5,501 nucleotides of DNA from an uncultured Oscillospiraceae bacterium (lineage in GTDB: Bacteria; Bacillota; Clostridia; Oscillospirales; Acutalibacteraceae). Below are positions 1-5,501 of the stretch, piece by piece. Location: contig CATWUX010000143.1 in the NCBI GenBank assembly GCA_958354085.1, forward strand, positions 1-5,501, read 5' to 3'. The notes under the pieces were generated by a model. The model did not search any database. It had not been told where the DNA came from and worked only from the letters and a program-made list of their open reading frames with translations. A program made the translations under genes and the position numbers. The number at the start of each line of letters is the position of its first letter. Positions within the stretch are counted from its first letter, which is position 1.

Positions 1-80
1 CCGTACGCCGTCCAGCTCAAGTACCGCGCACTCAGACGGCGCATCGGCGGATTTTCGGTCAGCATACCTGGCTTATTCAA
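1..80 (-). CDS. mreD: Probable MreD, N-terminal fragment (runs off window)
   Basis: An open frame starts at a TTG at 80-78 and continues through the window edge, giving 26 codons that end in RRLSARYLSWTAY. I chose TTG because a strong AGGGAGGTG lies upstream with a 9-nt gap; the in-frame ATGs at 65-63 and 44-42 have no comparable ribosome site. The short basic stretch leading into an aromatic segment (RYLSWTAY) resembles the start of clostridial MreD proteins, just before the first membrane helix. Position directly after mreC is the standard place for mreD, the integral membrane partner of MreC and MreB in the elongation machinery. Too little is visible to confirm the family by sequence alone, and the 5' extension of about 12 residues before MRRL is longer than I would expect, so the start could also be the ATG at 44. 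The call rests mainly on synteny. Confidence 0.6.
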   Translation of the reverse strand, partial: MNKPGMLTENPPMRRLSARYLSWTAY

Positions 81-87
81 ATCGACG

Positions 88-96
88 CACCTCCCT
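88..96 (-). promoter_or_regulatory. Ribosome binding site of the gene after mreC
   Basis: AGGGAGGTG is a near-perfect Shine-Dalgarno sequence, with 9 nt between its GGGAGG core and the TTG at 80-78. It is the main reason for taking that TTG as the start of the probable mreD. Confidence 0.65.
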
Positions 97-159
97 GTGT
101 CGCGGTCAAGATCGTGTTTCTCCCCTATTTCACGGAAGAAGAGTATAAAATCGCAAAGG

Positions 160-176
160 CGCCTCCTCAGGAAGCG
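160..176 (-). other. Hairpin straddling the mreC stop codon
   Basis: On the transcribed strand CGCTTCC, TGA, GGAGGCG forms a 7-bp stem with one G-U pair, and the three loop bases are exactly the mreC stop codon. The 3' arm contains a GGAGG Shine-Dalgarno-like core. There is no direct U-run after it, so it does not look like a normal intrinsic terminator. It lies at the head of an 86-bp gap (81-166) between mreC and the next start, which is long compared with the other gaps in this locus. The pairing is read directly; any role in coupling, mRNA stability or attenuation is inference. Confidence 0.4.
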
Positions 177-1003
177 TCTTTGCCGTTAAAGTCGGTGATC
201 ACCAACACGTCGGTGATTTTTCCGATATTTGCGAAGGGCTTAAGCACGGCGTACATGGACAGGCCATCCGATTCCGGCGCAATCTCCACGATCTCACCGA
301 TCAGCAGTTTAGATGGGTAGTTGCCTCCCTCGCCAAAGCTCACCACATAGTCGCCGACCGCCGCCTTGGCGTCCCGGCCAAGCTCCTCCAGCCGCAGCTT
401 GCCGTCCTGCGCCAGCGTCACCTTGCCGCTGGTCACGCCGCCGTCCATCGTGCGGCTGACGTAGGCGCTTACATGGGTGGACGGATCCAAGATCGTGCGC
501 ACCTTTGCCCAGTTTGGGCCGGTCTCATACACCACCCCGACCAAGCCGGCCGCCGTGATAACCGGATCGCCGACGGCGATATCGCTGAGCGAACCGGAGC
601 CGATCGTGAAGTTGCCGTACTTATCCGAAGGATCGGCGGCGATCACCTGTCCCGGCGCGAACCGGTAATCCGGGTTCTGCTCTTTGAGCTCTAAAAATTC
701 CACCAGCTGCTCATAGCGCAGCGTCATATCCTGATAATCGACCAGCTGTTCCCGCAATTGGTTGATCTCATCCTGTAATTTTTGGTTATCCGCTTTCAAG
801 GCTGCCGGATTTCCGAAAAACGAACCGATACTTTGGGTAACGCTCGTCCATGCGGATTGGATCGGCGCCACGATCACGCCGGCGACCGTCGCCGGAATCG
901 TGGCAATGCCGCCGGTGGAGGCCGCGTAAATCATAATGCCGATCAGCACGAGCGATATCGTGACCAGCACCTTGAACCCCAAGCTTTTGAGAAAATCTTT
1001 CAC
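167..1003 (-). CDS. mreC: Rod shape-determining protein MreC
   Basis: MreC is the bitopic membrane protein of the elongation complex; it links cytoplasmic MreB to the extracytoplasmic cell-wall synthases. This 278-residue protein has the family's usual length and order: a short cytoplasmic N-terminus, one membrane helix at about 11-30, a charged coiled coil at about 67-107 (ALKADNQKLQDEINQLREQL), then the two-part beta-barrel core from about 108 to 272. Characteristic stretches are AAGLVGVV (141-148), the DPSTHVSAYVSR region (163-174) and YPSKLLIGEIVEI (219-231). It starts at a GTG at 1003-1001, 6 nt after a strong AAAGGAGG, and the membrane helix begins close to the N-terminus as expected. 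It lies 30 bp downstream of mreB and ends in TGA. Expression is probably from the promoter ahead of mreB. The family call is firm. Confidence 0.95.
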   Translation of the reverse strand: MKDFLKSLGFKVLVTISLVLIGIMIYAASTGGIATIPATVAGVIVAPIQSAWTSVTQSIGSFFGNPAALKADNQKLQDEINQLREQLVDYQDMTLRYEQLVEFLELKEQNPDYRFAPGQVIAADPSDKYGNFTIGSGSLSDIAVGDPVITAAGLVGVVYETGPNWAKVRTILDPSTHVSAYVSRTMDGGVTSGKVTLAQDGKLRLEELGRDAKAAVGDYVVSFGEGGNYPSKLLIGEIVEIAPESDGLSMYAVLKPFANIGKITDVLVITDFNGKDAS

Positions 1004-1033
1004 AGCAGCCTCCTTTCTTCCCCGGTACCCGTT

Positions 1034-2044
1034 TTAGCGGGCGCGATTGGAACGGAAATTGCTGGTCATGCCAAGGTCGAGGCATTTGCCTGTGCCAATG
1101 GCGACACAATCCAGCGGATCCTCCGCCACGTGTACCGGCATACCGGTTTCACGGTTTACCAGTACATCCAGACCGCGCAGCATAGCGCCGCCGCCCGTCA
1201 GCATGATGCCGTTGTCAATAATGTCCGCCGACAGCTCCGGCGGTGTGCGTTCGAGTGTGGAACGGATCGCATCCACGATCGCGCCGACCGGATCCGCCAG
1301 CGCCTCCCGCACCTCGTCCGAGGAAATGGTAATATTCTTCGGCAGACCGTCCACCAGATTGCGGCCCTTGACCTCCATCGTGGATTCTTCCTCATACGGG
1401 AAAGCGGAACCGATCTTGATTTTGATGTCCTCGGCGGTACGTTCGCCGATGAGCAGGTTGTATTTCTTTTTCACATAGGAAATGATGGCTTCGTCAAAGT
1501 CGTCGCCCGCCGTGCGCACGGAACACTTGGTCACGATGTCGCCCAGAGAAATGACCGCCACTTCCGATGTACCGCCGCCGATATCCACGACCATGCAGCC
1601 GGCCGCCTCGTCAACCGCCAGCCCGGCGCCCAGCGCCGCCGCCATCGGCTCCTCGATCAGCTCCACGTCCTTTGCACCGGCCTGGCGCGCCGCCTCCTCG
1701 ACCGCGCGGCGTTCCACCTCGGTTACACCGGAGGGGATACACACGATCAGACGCGGACGTTTCAGGAAGGTGCTTTTCAGCGCCGCTTTTATAAAATGGC
1801 GCAGCATGGCGGAGGTGACTTCAAAATCCGCGATCACGCCGTCCTTCAGCGGACGAACGGCGGAAATCGAGCCGGGCGTACGGCCGATCATTTCCTTGGC
1901 CTCGCTGCCAACCGCCATGACAACCTCGTTCTTTACATCCACGGCGACCACTGACGGTTCGCGCATAACAATACCCTTTCCCCGCATATAGACGAGGGTA
2001 TTGGCTGTACCCAAATCAATTCCGATATCCCGACTAAAAAACAT
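1034..2044 (-). CDS. mreB: Rod shape-determining protein MreB (bacterial actin)
   Basis: This is an actin-fold ATPase that polymerises under the membrane and steers lateral peptidoglycan synthesis. At 336 residues it is full length. The nucleotide-binding motifs are all visible: phosphate-1 DIGIDLGTANTLVY (6-19), connect-1 PSGVTEVERRAV (104-115), connect-2 ELIEEPMAAALGAGL (138-152), phosphate-2 VVDIGGGTSEVAV (162-174) and the adenosine motif IMLTGGGAMLRGL (290-302). The Glu in IEEPMAA and the Thr in GGGTSE, which correspond to the residues implicated in ATP hydrolysis, are kept. The ATG at 2044-2042 follows AAAGGAAGAGG, a good Shine-Dalgarno region. Firmicutes often carry paralogues (Mbl, MreBH); direct linkage to mreC supports calling this one mreB, although sequence alone would not exclude Mbl. 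It is the first gene after the promoter at 2178-2150. Confidence 0.96.
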   Translation of the reverse strand: MFFSRDIGIDLGTANTLVYMRGKGIVMREPSVVAVDVKNEVVMAVGSEAKEMIGRTPGSISAVRPLKDGVIADFEVTSAMLRHFIKAALKSTFLKRPRLIVCIPSGVTEVERRAVEEAARQAGAKDVELIEEPMAAALGAGLAVDEAAGCMVVDIGGGTSEVAVISLGDIVTKCSVRTAGDDFDEAIISYVKKKYNLLIGERTAEDIKIKIGSAFPYEEESTMEVKGRNLVDGLPKNITISSDEVREALADPVGAIVDAIRSTLERTPPELSADIIDNGIMLTGGGAMLRGLDVLVNRETGMPVHVAEDPLDCVAIGTGKCLDLGMTSNFRSNRAR

Positions 2045-2069
2045 ATTCCTCTTCCTTTCCTATATGCAA

Positions 2070-2085
2070 TGCCGCATGTGCCGCA
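2070..2085 (-). repeat. Tandem 7-bp direct repeat in the mreB leader
   Basis: TGCGGCA occurs twice with a 9-bp period (2085-2079 and 2076-2070), between the promoter and the mreB ribosome site. Each copy lies in a short self-complementary context (GTGCGGCAC; ATGC with GCAT six bases on). It could be a small operator or RNA element, or chance. Confidence 0.4.
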
Positions 2086-2092
2086 CTGTGTG

Positions 2093-2107
2093 TTCCATTT
2101 TATGGAA
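2093..2107 (-). other. Stem-loop in the mreB 5' leader
   Basis: TTCCAT, AAA, ATGGAA is a perfect 6-bp inverted repeat with a 3-base spacer, about 35-50 nt downstream of the predicted transcription start. As RNA it would be a small, AU-rich and only moderately stable hairpin; as DNA it could be a dyad for a regulator. There is no U-tract after it, so it is not a terminator. Confidence 0.4.
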
Positions 2108-2149
2108 ATTAAGTCTCTTATGGTAGTATATTTGACCGTCTGCGTTACT

Positions 2150-2178
2150 ATTATATACGCACACAAAAATTTTCTCAA
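2150..2178 (-). promoter_or_regulatory. Sigma-A promoter of the mreBCD operon
   Basis: The -35 box TTGAGA (2178-2173) is separated by exactly 17 bp from a perfect -10 box TATAAT (2155-2150). A T8 tract and A/T-rich sequence immediately upstream could act as an UP-like element. Transcription would begin near 2143, leaving a leader of about 98 nt before the mreB ATG. The match to the housekeeping consensus and the placement between maf and mreB make this the likely main promoter for the shape genes. Confidence 0.8.
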
Positions 2179-2179
2179 C

Positions 2180-2201
2180 AAAAAAAAGCGCTTTTTCGGC
2201 G
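2180..2201 (-). terminator. Weak terminator-like U tract after maf
   Basis: About 26 bp after the maf stop, the transcribed strand has CGC, a 7-nt loop and GCG, then C and eight T residues (2187-2180). The overlapping AAAAAGCGCTTTTT is a perfect palindrome. The G/C stem is only 3 bp, so it is a poor intrinsic terminator by itself, and the T tract directly abuts the -35 of the mreB promoter. It may give partial termination of the upstream operon, or serve only as upstream promoter sequence. Confidence 0.3.
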
Positions 2202-2226
2202 TAAACCGGTAAATTCAAGAAAAAAT

Positions 2227-2796
2227 TCAAAAATTCTTCATAAACAGACGCAAACGCGCCCCCGGCAGTCCCATCACAGTATAAAAATCTCCGCAGATAC
2301 CGCGAATATACCGCATACCGTACCCCTGAATGCCGTAAGCGCCCGCTTTGTCCAGCGGTTCACCGGTCGCCAGATACGCGGCGATGTCCTCCTCGCTCAT
2401 CGGCAGGAATTCCACCTGCGTCTGTTCTGTAAAGCCGCGGCCCCCGCCGGGAGCCGCCACCCAGACCGCCGTCAGCACCCGATGCCGCCGTCCCTGCAAA
2501 AGGCGCAGCATCTCCGCCGCCTGCGCGGCATCCGCCGGCTTGCCCAGAACACGCTCGCCGGTTCCGTCCGCATCCACCGCCACAACCGTATCCGCACCGA
2601 TCACGATCCGGGACGGGTGGGCAGCCGCCACCTCCTCCGCCTTTGCACGGGCGATCGCCAGCACGCCCTCCTCCAACGGAAGGGCCGGGTTCAGCGTCTC
2701 CTCCCGTTGCGCCGGGATCACCTCATAGGTAAACCCGAGCAAATCGCAGATCTCCCGCCGGCGAGGCGAGGCAGACGCCAAAATATAAGGCTGCAT
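2227..2796 (-). CDS. maf: Maf-family nucleoside triphosphate pyrophosphatase (YhdE type)
   Basis: Maf proteins cleave non-canonical or excess nucleoside triphosphates to monophosphate and pyrophosphate in the cytoplasm; the YhdE branch acts on dTTP, UTP and modified pyrimidine nucleotides. The 189-residue product has the normal length. Visible motifs are LASASPRRREI (6-16, with the SxxR signature), REE (31-33), K52, GADTVV (67-72, with the catalytic-type D69), LGKPAD (84-89) and EPLDKAGAYGIQG (146-158). The last, with K150 and Q157, matches the YhdE pattern rather than the m7GTP-type YceF pattern. The ATG at 2796-2794 is preceded by GGGGGA at 6 nt and lies 13 bp after the upstream stop. The frame stays open to 2904, but that extension is Cys-rich, unlike any Maf N-terminus, and overlaps the upstream gene. 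Maf has also been linked to septum inhibition in Bacillus subtilis and is often found near mre genes. Confidence 0.93.
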   Translation of the reverse strand: MQPYILASASPRRREICDLLGFTYEVIPAQREETLNPALPLEEGVLAIARAKAEEVAAAHPSRIVIGADTVVAVDADGTGERVLGKPADAAQAAEMLRLLQGRRHRVLTAVWVAAPGGGRGFTEQTQVEFLPMSEEDIAAYLATGEPLDKAGAYGIQGYGMRYIRGICGDFYTVMGLPGARLRLFMKNF

Positions 2797-2809
2797 ACCG
2801 TTTCCCCCA

Positions 2810-3061
2810 TCAGCGGATCTTTTTGTACAGCAGCAGTGAACCGCCGACAAACAGGACCTGCAGTACATTGACCTGCATCTTAAAGGCAAAGCTGATGTTG
2901 ACAATTGCCAGATTCAGGTTGATCGTGTCAAAGCCGATGGATTCGCCCCATGTCAGCCATTTCAGAAATTCGATACCGCTGGTCAGCTGCCCGATCAGCG
3001 CAGACAGCACCAACGCGGACAGGACCAAAAACACCAGGATCAGATTATTTTTTGCTTTCAC
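2810..3061 (-). CDS. Small two-helix membrane protein, DUF4321-like
   Basis: This encodes an 83-residue integral membrane protein of unknown function. A hydrophobic helix spans about 6-26 and a second about 63-79, ending in a basic tail (YKKIR). Between them is an amphipathic segment with a predicted beta-like stretch, TINLNLAIVNISFAFKMQVN. This pattern fits DUF4321, a family of short clostridial proteins commonly located near maf; the assignment is from recall of the family style, not a search. I place the start at the GTG at 3061-3059, because AGAGAGGTG ends 6 nt upstream. A GTG at 3070, three codons earlier, lies inside that ribosome site and is less likely. It is 14 bp after dut and 13 bp before maf, so it is surely co-transcribed with them. 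Confidence 0.75.
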   Translation of the reverse strand: MKAKNNLILVFLVLSALVLSALIGQLTSGIEFLKWLTWGESIGFDTINLNLAIVNISFAFKMQVNVLQVLFVGGSLLLYKKIR

Positions 3062-3075
3062 AGAAAACACCTCTC

Positions 3076-3522
3076 TTATTTCTTGCCGGTCGAACCGAAA
3101 CCGCCGCTGCCGCGTGCCGTCTCGTCCAGATGATCCGTTTCGACCAGCTCCGGCAGCAGCACCGGCGTAATCACCAGCTGTGCAATGCGCTCACCCGGCT
3201 GAATCGTGTATGGCACGTCCGACAGATTCACAAGCCCCACGCGAATTTCGCCGGTGTAATCACTGTCGATCACGCCCACGCCGTTGGACAACGCCAAACC
3301 GTGCTTGACCGCCAGACCGCTGCGGGCATAGACCAGCCCGACCGTCTCCGCGCCGGGCAACCCGATCGCGATACCGGTCGGCACGCAAACGCGTCCGCCT
3401 GCCGGTACCGTCAGCGGCTCATCCAGCAGTGCGCGCAGATCCAGCCCCGCGCTGCCCGCCGTACCGCGTTCAGGCAAAACCGCCCGTTCATCCAGCCGCC
3501 GTATCTTCAGTTGCATCGCCAT
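3076..3522 (-). CDS. dut: Deoxyuridine 5'-triphosphate nucleotidohydrolase (dUTPase)
   Basis: Trimeric dUTPase hydrolyses dUTP to dUMP and pyrophosphate, keeping uracil out of DNA and supplying the thymidylate precursor. The 148-residue protein carries all five family motifs in order: I AGLDLRA (25-31), II ARSGLAVKHGL (66-76), III GVGVIDSDYTGEI (81-93, containing the catalytic-type D86 and the uracil-pocket Tyr89), IV PGERIAQLV (109-117) and V RGSGGFGSTG (137-146), the flexible C-terminal arm that closes over the substrate. The ATG at 3522-3520 follows AGGAGG by 8 nt; a second ATG two codons in is possible but is too far from that site. The upstream stop codon TAG at 3537-3535 is built into the AGGAGG, which suggests translational coupling to the U32 gene 12 bp upstream. 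Confidence 0.97.
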   Translation of the reverse strand: MAMQLKIRRLDERAVLPERGTAGSAGLDLRALLDEPLTVPAGGRVCVPTGIAIGLPGAETVGLVYARSGLAVKHGLALSNGVGVIDSDYTGEIRVGLVNLSDVPYTIQPGERIAQLVITPVLLPELVETDHLDETARGSGGFGSTGKK

Positions 3523-3534
3523 TCCGTTTTCCTC

Positions 3535-5501
3535 CTATTCCACGCCCCGCAGATACAGCCCGCGGGTAATGCCGGTGCGCGGCGCGCCGCCGCAGCGGTA
3601 ATCGCGCAGCGTCTGTGCGACCTGCTCCGGCGTTTCCTCCGTAAAATGCAGCAGCCAAAAATCCGTCTGCGGCAGTTCGTCCAGCCGATCTGCCCAATAG
3701 AGGCAGGCGGAATTGAGCAGCTCCGTGCAGCCACCGGCGCACGCGAGCGGGAATATCACGCCTTTGCGGTCCACCAGCCGTCCCTGCCCCTCACAGCCGG
3801 CACAGCCGACCGCCGCCTGCCGCGGGCAATTGCGTGTGAGCATCAGCGGCTGCCGCCCATAGACGAATACGCCCGTCGGCAGCGCCGCTTCCCGCGCAAA
3901 CGCCATCTGGCGGAAGGTCAGCTCAAAAGACAGCGTTGCCGCCGCCAGCCCCCAGTCCGCCGCCTCTGCCAACGCCTGCGCGTTCGTCAGATTCAGTCCA
4001 AACCCGCCGATCGGCTTCAATCCCGCCTCCTGTGCCAGCGGGATCGCGCCCACATTGCCGCACAGCGCATATGCCGCTCCGGCGGCTTTTGCCTCACGCA
4101 GCTGCTCGCGCAGGCGTTCTTCACGTCCGAACATTCCGCGCGCAATCTCCACGCCCCACAGCGGCAGGGACACCGGCTGTTCACCGGCATCCGGCGGCAA
4201 AATCCAGATATCCGCGAGCTTGTCCGCCTCTGCGGGAAGCTGCGCCGCCGCTGCCACCCGCGCGATACGCAGAGGAGAACCGGTGTGCACCGGAAAAGCG
4301 CCCGTACGCACCGCAGGCGGCATAGCGGGCAAGCGTGTCGGATCAAAAGCGATCGGCGCCCGCGCACCGCGCCGCTGCTCCAACTGTTCCAGCGCCTCAC
4401 GCCGTAACGCGTTGAGCGCCGACAGCGGCGCGGTCAGCCCCGGTTCGATCGCACACGACACGGCTTGCGCCGCAAACGGCGTACCGCCGGTTTTACTCAG
4501 CTGCGCTGCCGCGCGCGTTTCCTCCAGCGGACGATTGACCGCGGCTTCCGGCACGCCGCCGGAAACGGTCACTTCCCGTCCGTCGCCGTCCTGAACCGTC
4601 AACGTCACCGGCTGCCCGGCACGCAGTGTCAGCCGCATCGTTACCGGCACACGCGGCGTTTCTTTTTCATACAGCCGCTGCAGCCGTCCAAGCACCGGCG
4701 CGGCGGCGGTCACATCCTTAAGGCGGCGCACGCCGAACATAGCGCTCCCGCGCTTGCCGGTATAATACCCGTCGGTAAAGCCCGAACGGGAAAACACCGC
4801 CTGCAAATCGGCCAGCAACGCCTCATCCGGCGCTTCGCCGCGTGCAGCCGCCGCGTATGTGGCCGCCGCGGCCGCCACATACTCCGGGCGCTTCATGCGC
4901 CCCTCGATTTTCAGCGAGCACACGCCCAGCGCCGCCATATCCGCCACATACGCGGTCAGCGCCGCATCTTTGAGGCTCAGCGCATACCTGTTTTCGGCGC
5001 AGCGCGCCTTGTCCGCCGGTTCAAACGGCAGGCGGCACGGCTGCGCACACAAACCGCGGTTGCCGCTGCGGCCGCCCAGCATAGCGGACAAATAGCACTG
5101 TCCGGACACGCACATACACAGCGCACCATGCACGAACGCTTCGATCTCCACGCCGCGTCCGGTACAGGCGGCGATCTCCTCCCGCGTCATTTCACGGGAC
5201 AGCACCACCCGCCGAAAACCCGCGTCCCGCAGCCGCTCCACGCCCGCCGGCGTGTGGCAGGAAAGCTGTGTCGAAGCGTGCAGCGGCATATCCGGCGCGG
5301 CCGCGCGGATACAGCGCGCCAACCCGATATCCTGCACGATCAGCGCGTCCACACCCAGGCGGCAGGCCGTCTGCGCCACTTCCAGCGCGGCAGGCAATTC
5401 GTCCTGCCGCACCAAGGTGTTGAGCGTCAGATGCACGGCAACGCCGCGTGCATGACAGTAGGCCACCGCGCGTTCCAACGCCGCTTCGTCAAAATTTTCG
5501 G
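3535..5501 (-). CDS. U32-family protein with DUF3656-like region, RlhA-related; 5' end outside window
   Basis: The frame is open from the window edge to TAG at 3537-3535 (about 654 codons visible), so the N-terminus is missing; by comparison with relatives, perhaps 40-50 residues. The U32 signature E-x-F-x2-G-A-L-C-x4-G-x-C-x-L-S lies at 5142-5086 as EAFVHGALCMCVSGQCYLS. Its Cys codons at 5118 and 5097, with those at 5049 and 5037 (GLCAQPCRLPF), form the four-Cys set that binds an iron-sulfur cluster in characterised members. SLKDAA and LKIEGRMKRPEYV follow, then a long C-terminal part with a DUF3656-like layout and a second Cys-rich block (about 3828-3715). Old annotations call such proteins collagenase-like peptidases, but the bacterial members studied (RlhA, TrhP) hydroxylate 23S rRNA or tRNA. 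The length suits RlhA better than the shorter TrhP. The exact RNA target is not visible here. It heads the dut-DUF4321-maf gene string. TTG at 5478 is internal, not the start. Confidence 0.88.
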   Translation of the reverse strand, partial: ENFDEAALERAVAYCHARGVAVHLTLNTLVRQDELPAALEVAQTACRLGVDALIVQDIGLARCIRAAAPDMPLHASTQLSCHTPAGVERLRDAGFRRVVLSREMTREEIAACTGRGVEIEAFVHGALCMCVSGQCYLSAMLGGRSGNRGLCAQPCRLPFEPADKARCAENRYALSLKDAALTAYVADMAALGVCSLKIEGRMKRPEYVAAAAATYAAAARGEAPDEALLADLQAVFSRSGFTDGYYTGKRGSAMFGVRRLKDVTAAAPVLGRLQRLYEKETPRVPVTMRLTLRAGQPVTLTVQDGDGREVTVSGGVPEAAVNRPLEETRAAAQLSKTGGTPFAAQAVSCAIEPGLTAPLSALNALRREALEQLEQRRGARAPIAFDPTRLPAMPPAVRTGAFPVHTGSPLRIARVAAAAQLPAEADKLADIWILPPDAGEQPVSLPLWGVEIARGMFGREERLREQLREAKAAGAAYALCGNVGAIPLAQEAGLKPIGGFGLNLTNAQALAEAADWGLAAATLSFELTFRQMAFAREAALPTGVFVYGRQPLMLTRNCPRQAAVGCAGCEGQGRLVDRKGVIFPLACAGGCTELLNSACLYWADRLDELPQTDFWLLHFTEETPEQVAQTLRDYRCGGAPRTGITRGLYLRGVE

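Noticed and set aside
782..1954. 390-codon plus-strand open frame opposite mreB and mreC
   Set aside because: It is antisense to two certain genes, rich in His, Arg and Ala with no recognisable domain, and arises from the GC-rich codon pattern of the real strand.
1933..2181. 82-codon minus-strand frame across the mreB promoter and start
   Set aside because: It overlaps the promoter, the leader and the first codons of mreB in another frame, and would begin upstream of the predicted transcription start.
2797..2904. N-terminal extension of Maf back to 2904
   Set aside because: The extension is Cys-rich, overlaps the small membrane protein gene, and the Maf fold starts right at the ATG at 2796.
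2950..4407. 485-codon plus-strand open frame opposite dut and the U32 gene
   Set aside because: The product is a low-complexity Arg/Gln/Ala-rich sequence with no family features, and it lies antisense to strongly supported genes.
4846..4881. Dense gccgcc-type repeat on the plus strand
   Set aside because: It is the Ala-rich helix of the U32 protein (VAAAAATYAAA) written in GC-rich codons, not a DNA repeat element.
1..5501. Search for CRISPR arrays, tRNAs, IS ends, phage or defence genes
   Set aside because: No spaced repeats, cloverleaf sequences, terminal inverted repeats or transposase motifs were seen; every long stretch is explained by housekeeping genes.

Overview
All genes in this window read on the minus strand, so the order of transcription runs from the high-coordinate end down. 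The coding sequence is GC-rich. The gene set and order (U32-family protein, dut, small DUF4321-type membrane protein, maf, mreB, mreC, apparent mreD) with strong Shine-Dalgarno sites and GTG/TTG starts is that of a high-GC member of the Clostridia (Firmicutes), probably near the Oscillospiraceae/Ruminococcaceae. That placement is inferred from layout and protein style, not from a database search.

Layout. (1) 5501-2227 looks like one transcription unit of four tightly packed genes with gaps of only 12-14 bp. They are a 5'-truncated U32-family protein with a DUF3656-like architecture (probably an RNA-hydroxylation enzyme related to RlhA), dUTPase (dut), an 83-residue two-helix membrane protein resembling DUF4321, and a Maf nucleotide pyrophosphatase of the YhdE type. 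dut and maf both remove unwanted nucleotides from the precursor pool; the U32 protein probably modifies RNA. (2) 2226-2045 is an AT-rich intergenic region. It holds a weak terminator-like U tract, a near-consensus sigma-A promoter (TTGAGA, 17 bp, TATAAT) and a leader of about 100 nt with a small perfect stem-loop and a tandem 7-bp repeat. (3) 2044-1 is the cell-shape (elongasome) operon: mreB, mreC and the first 26 codons of what is most likely mreD, which runs off the window.

MreB is the cytoplasmic actin-like filament, MreC the membrane-anchored periplasm-side scaffold and MreD the integral membrane partner; together they position lateral wall synthesis. The window is essentially an ordinary housekeeping locus. 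I see no mobile element, CRISPR array, tRNA or rRNA, and no convincing undescribed system. The points most worth a second look are the mreB leader, the stop-codon hairpin between mreC and mreD, and the uncharacterised membrane protein between two nucleotide-pool enzymes.
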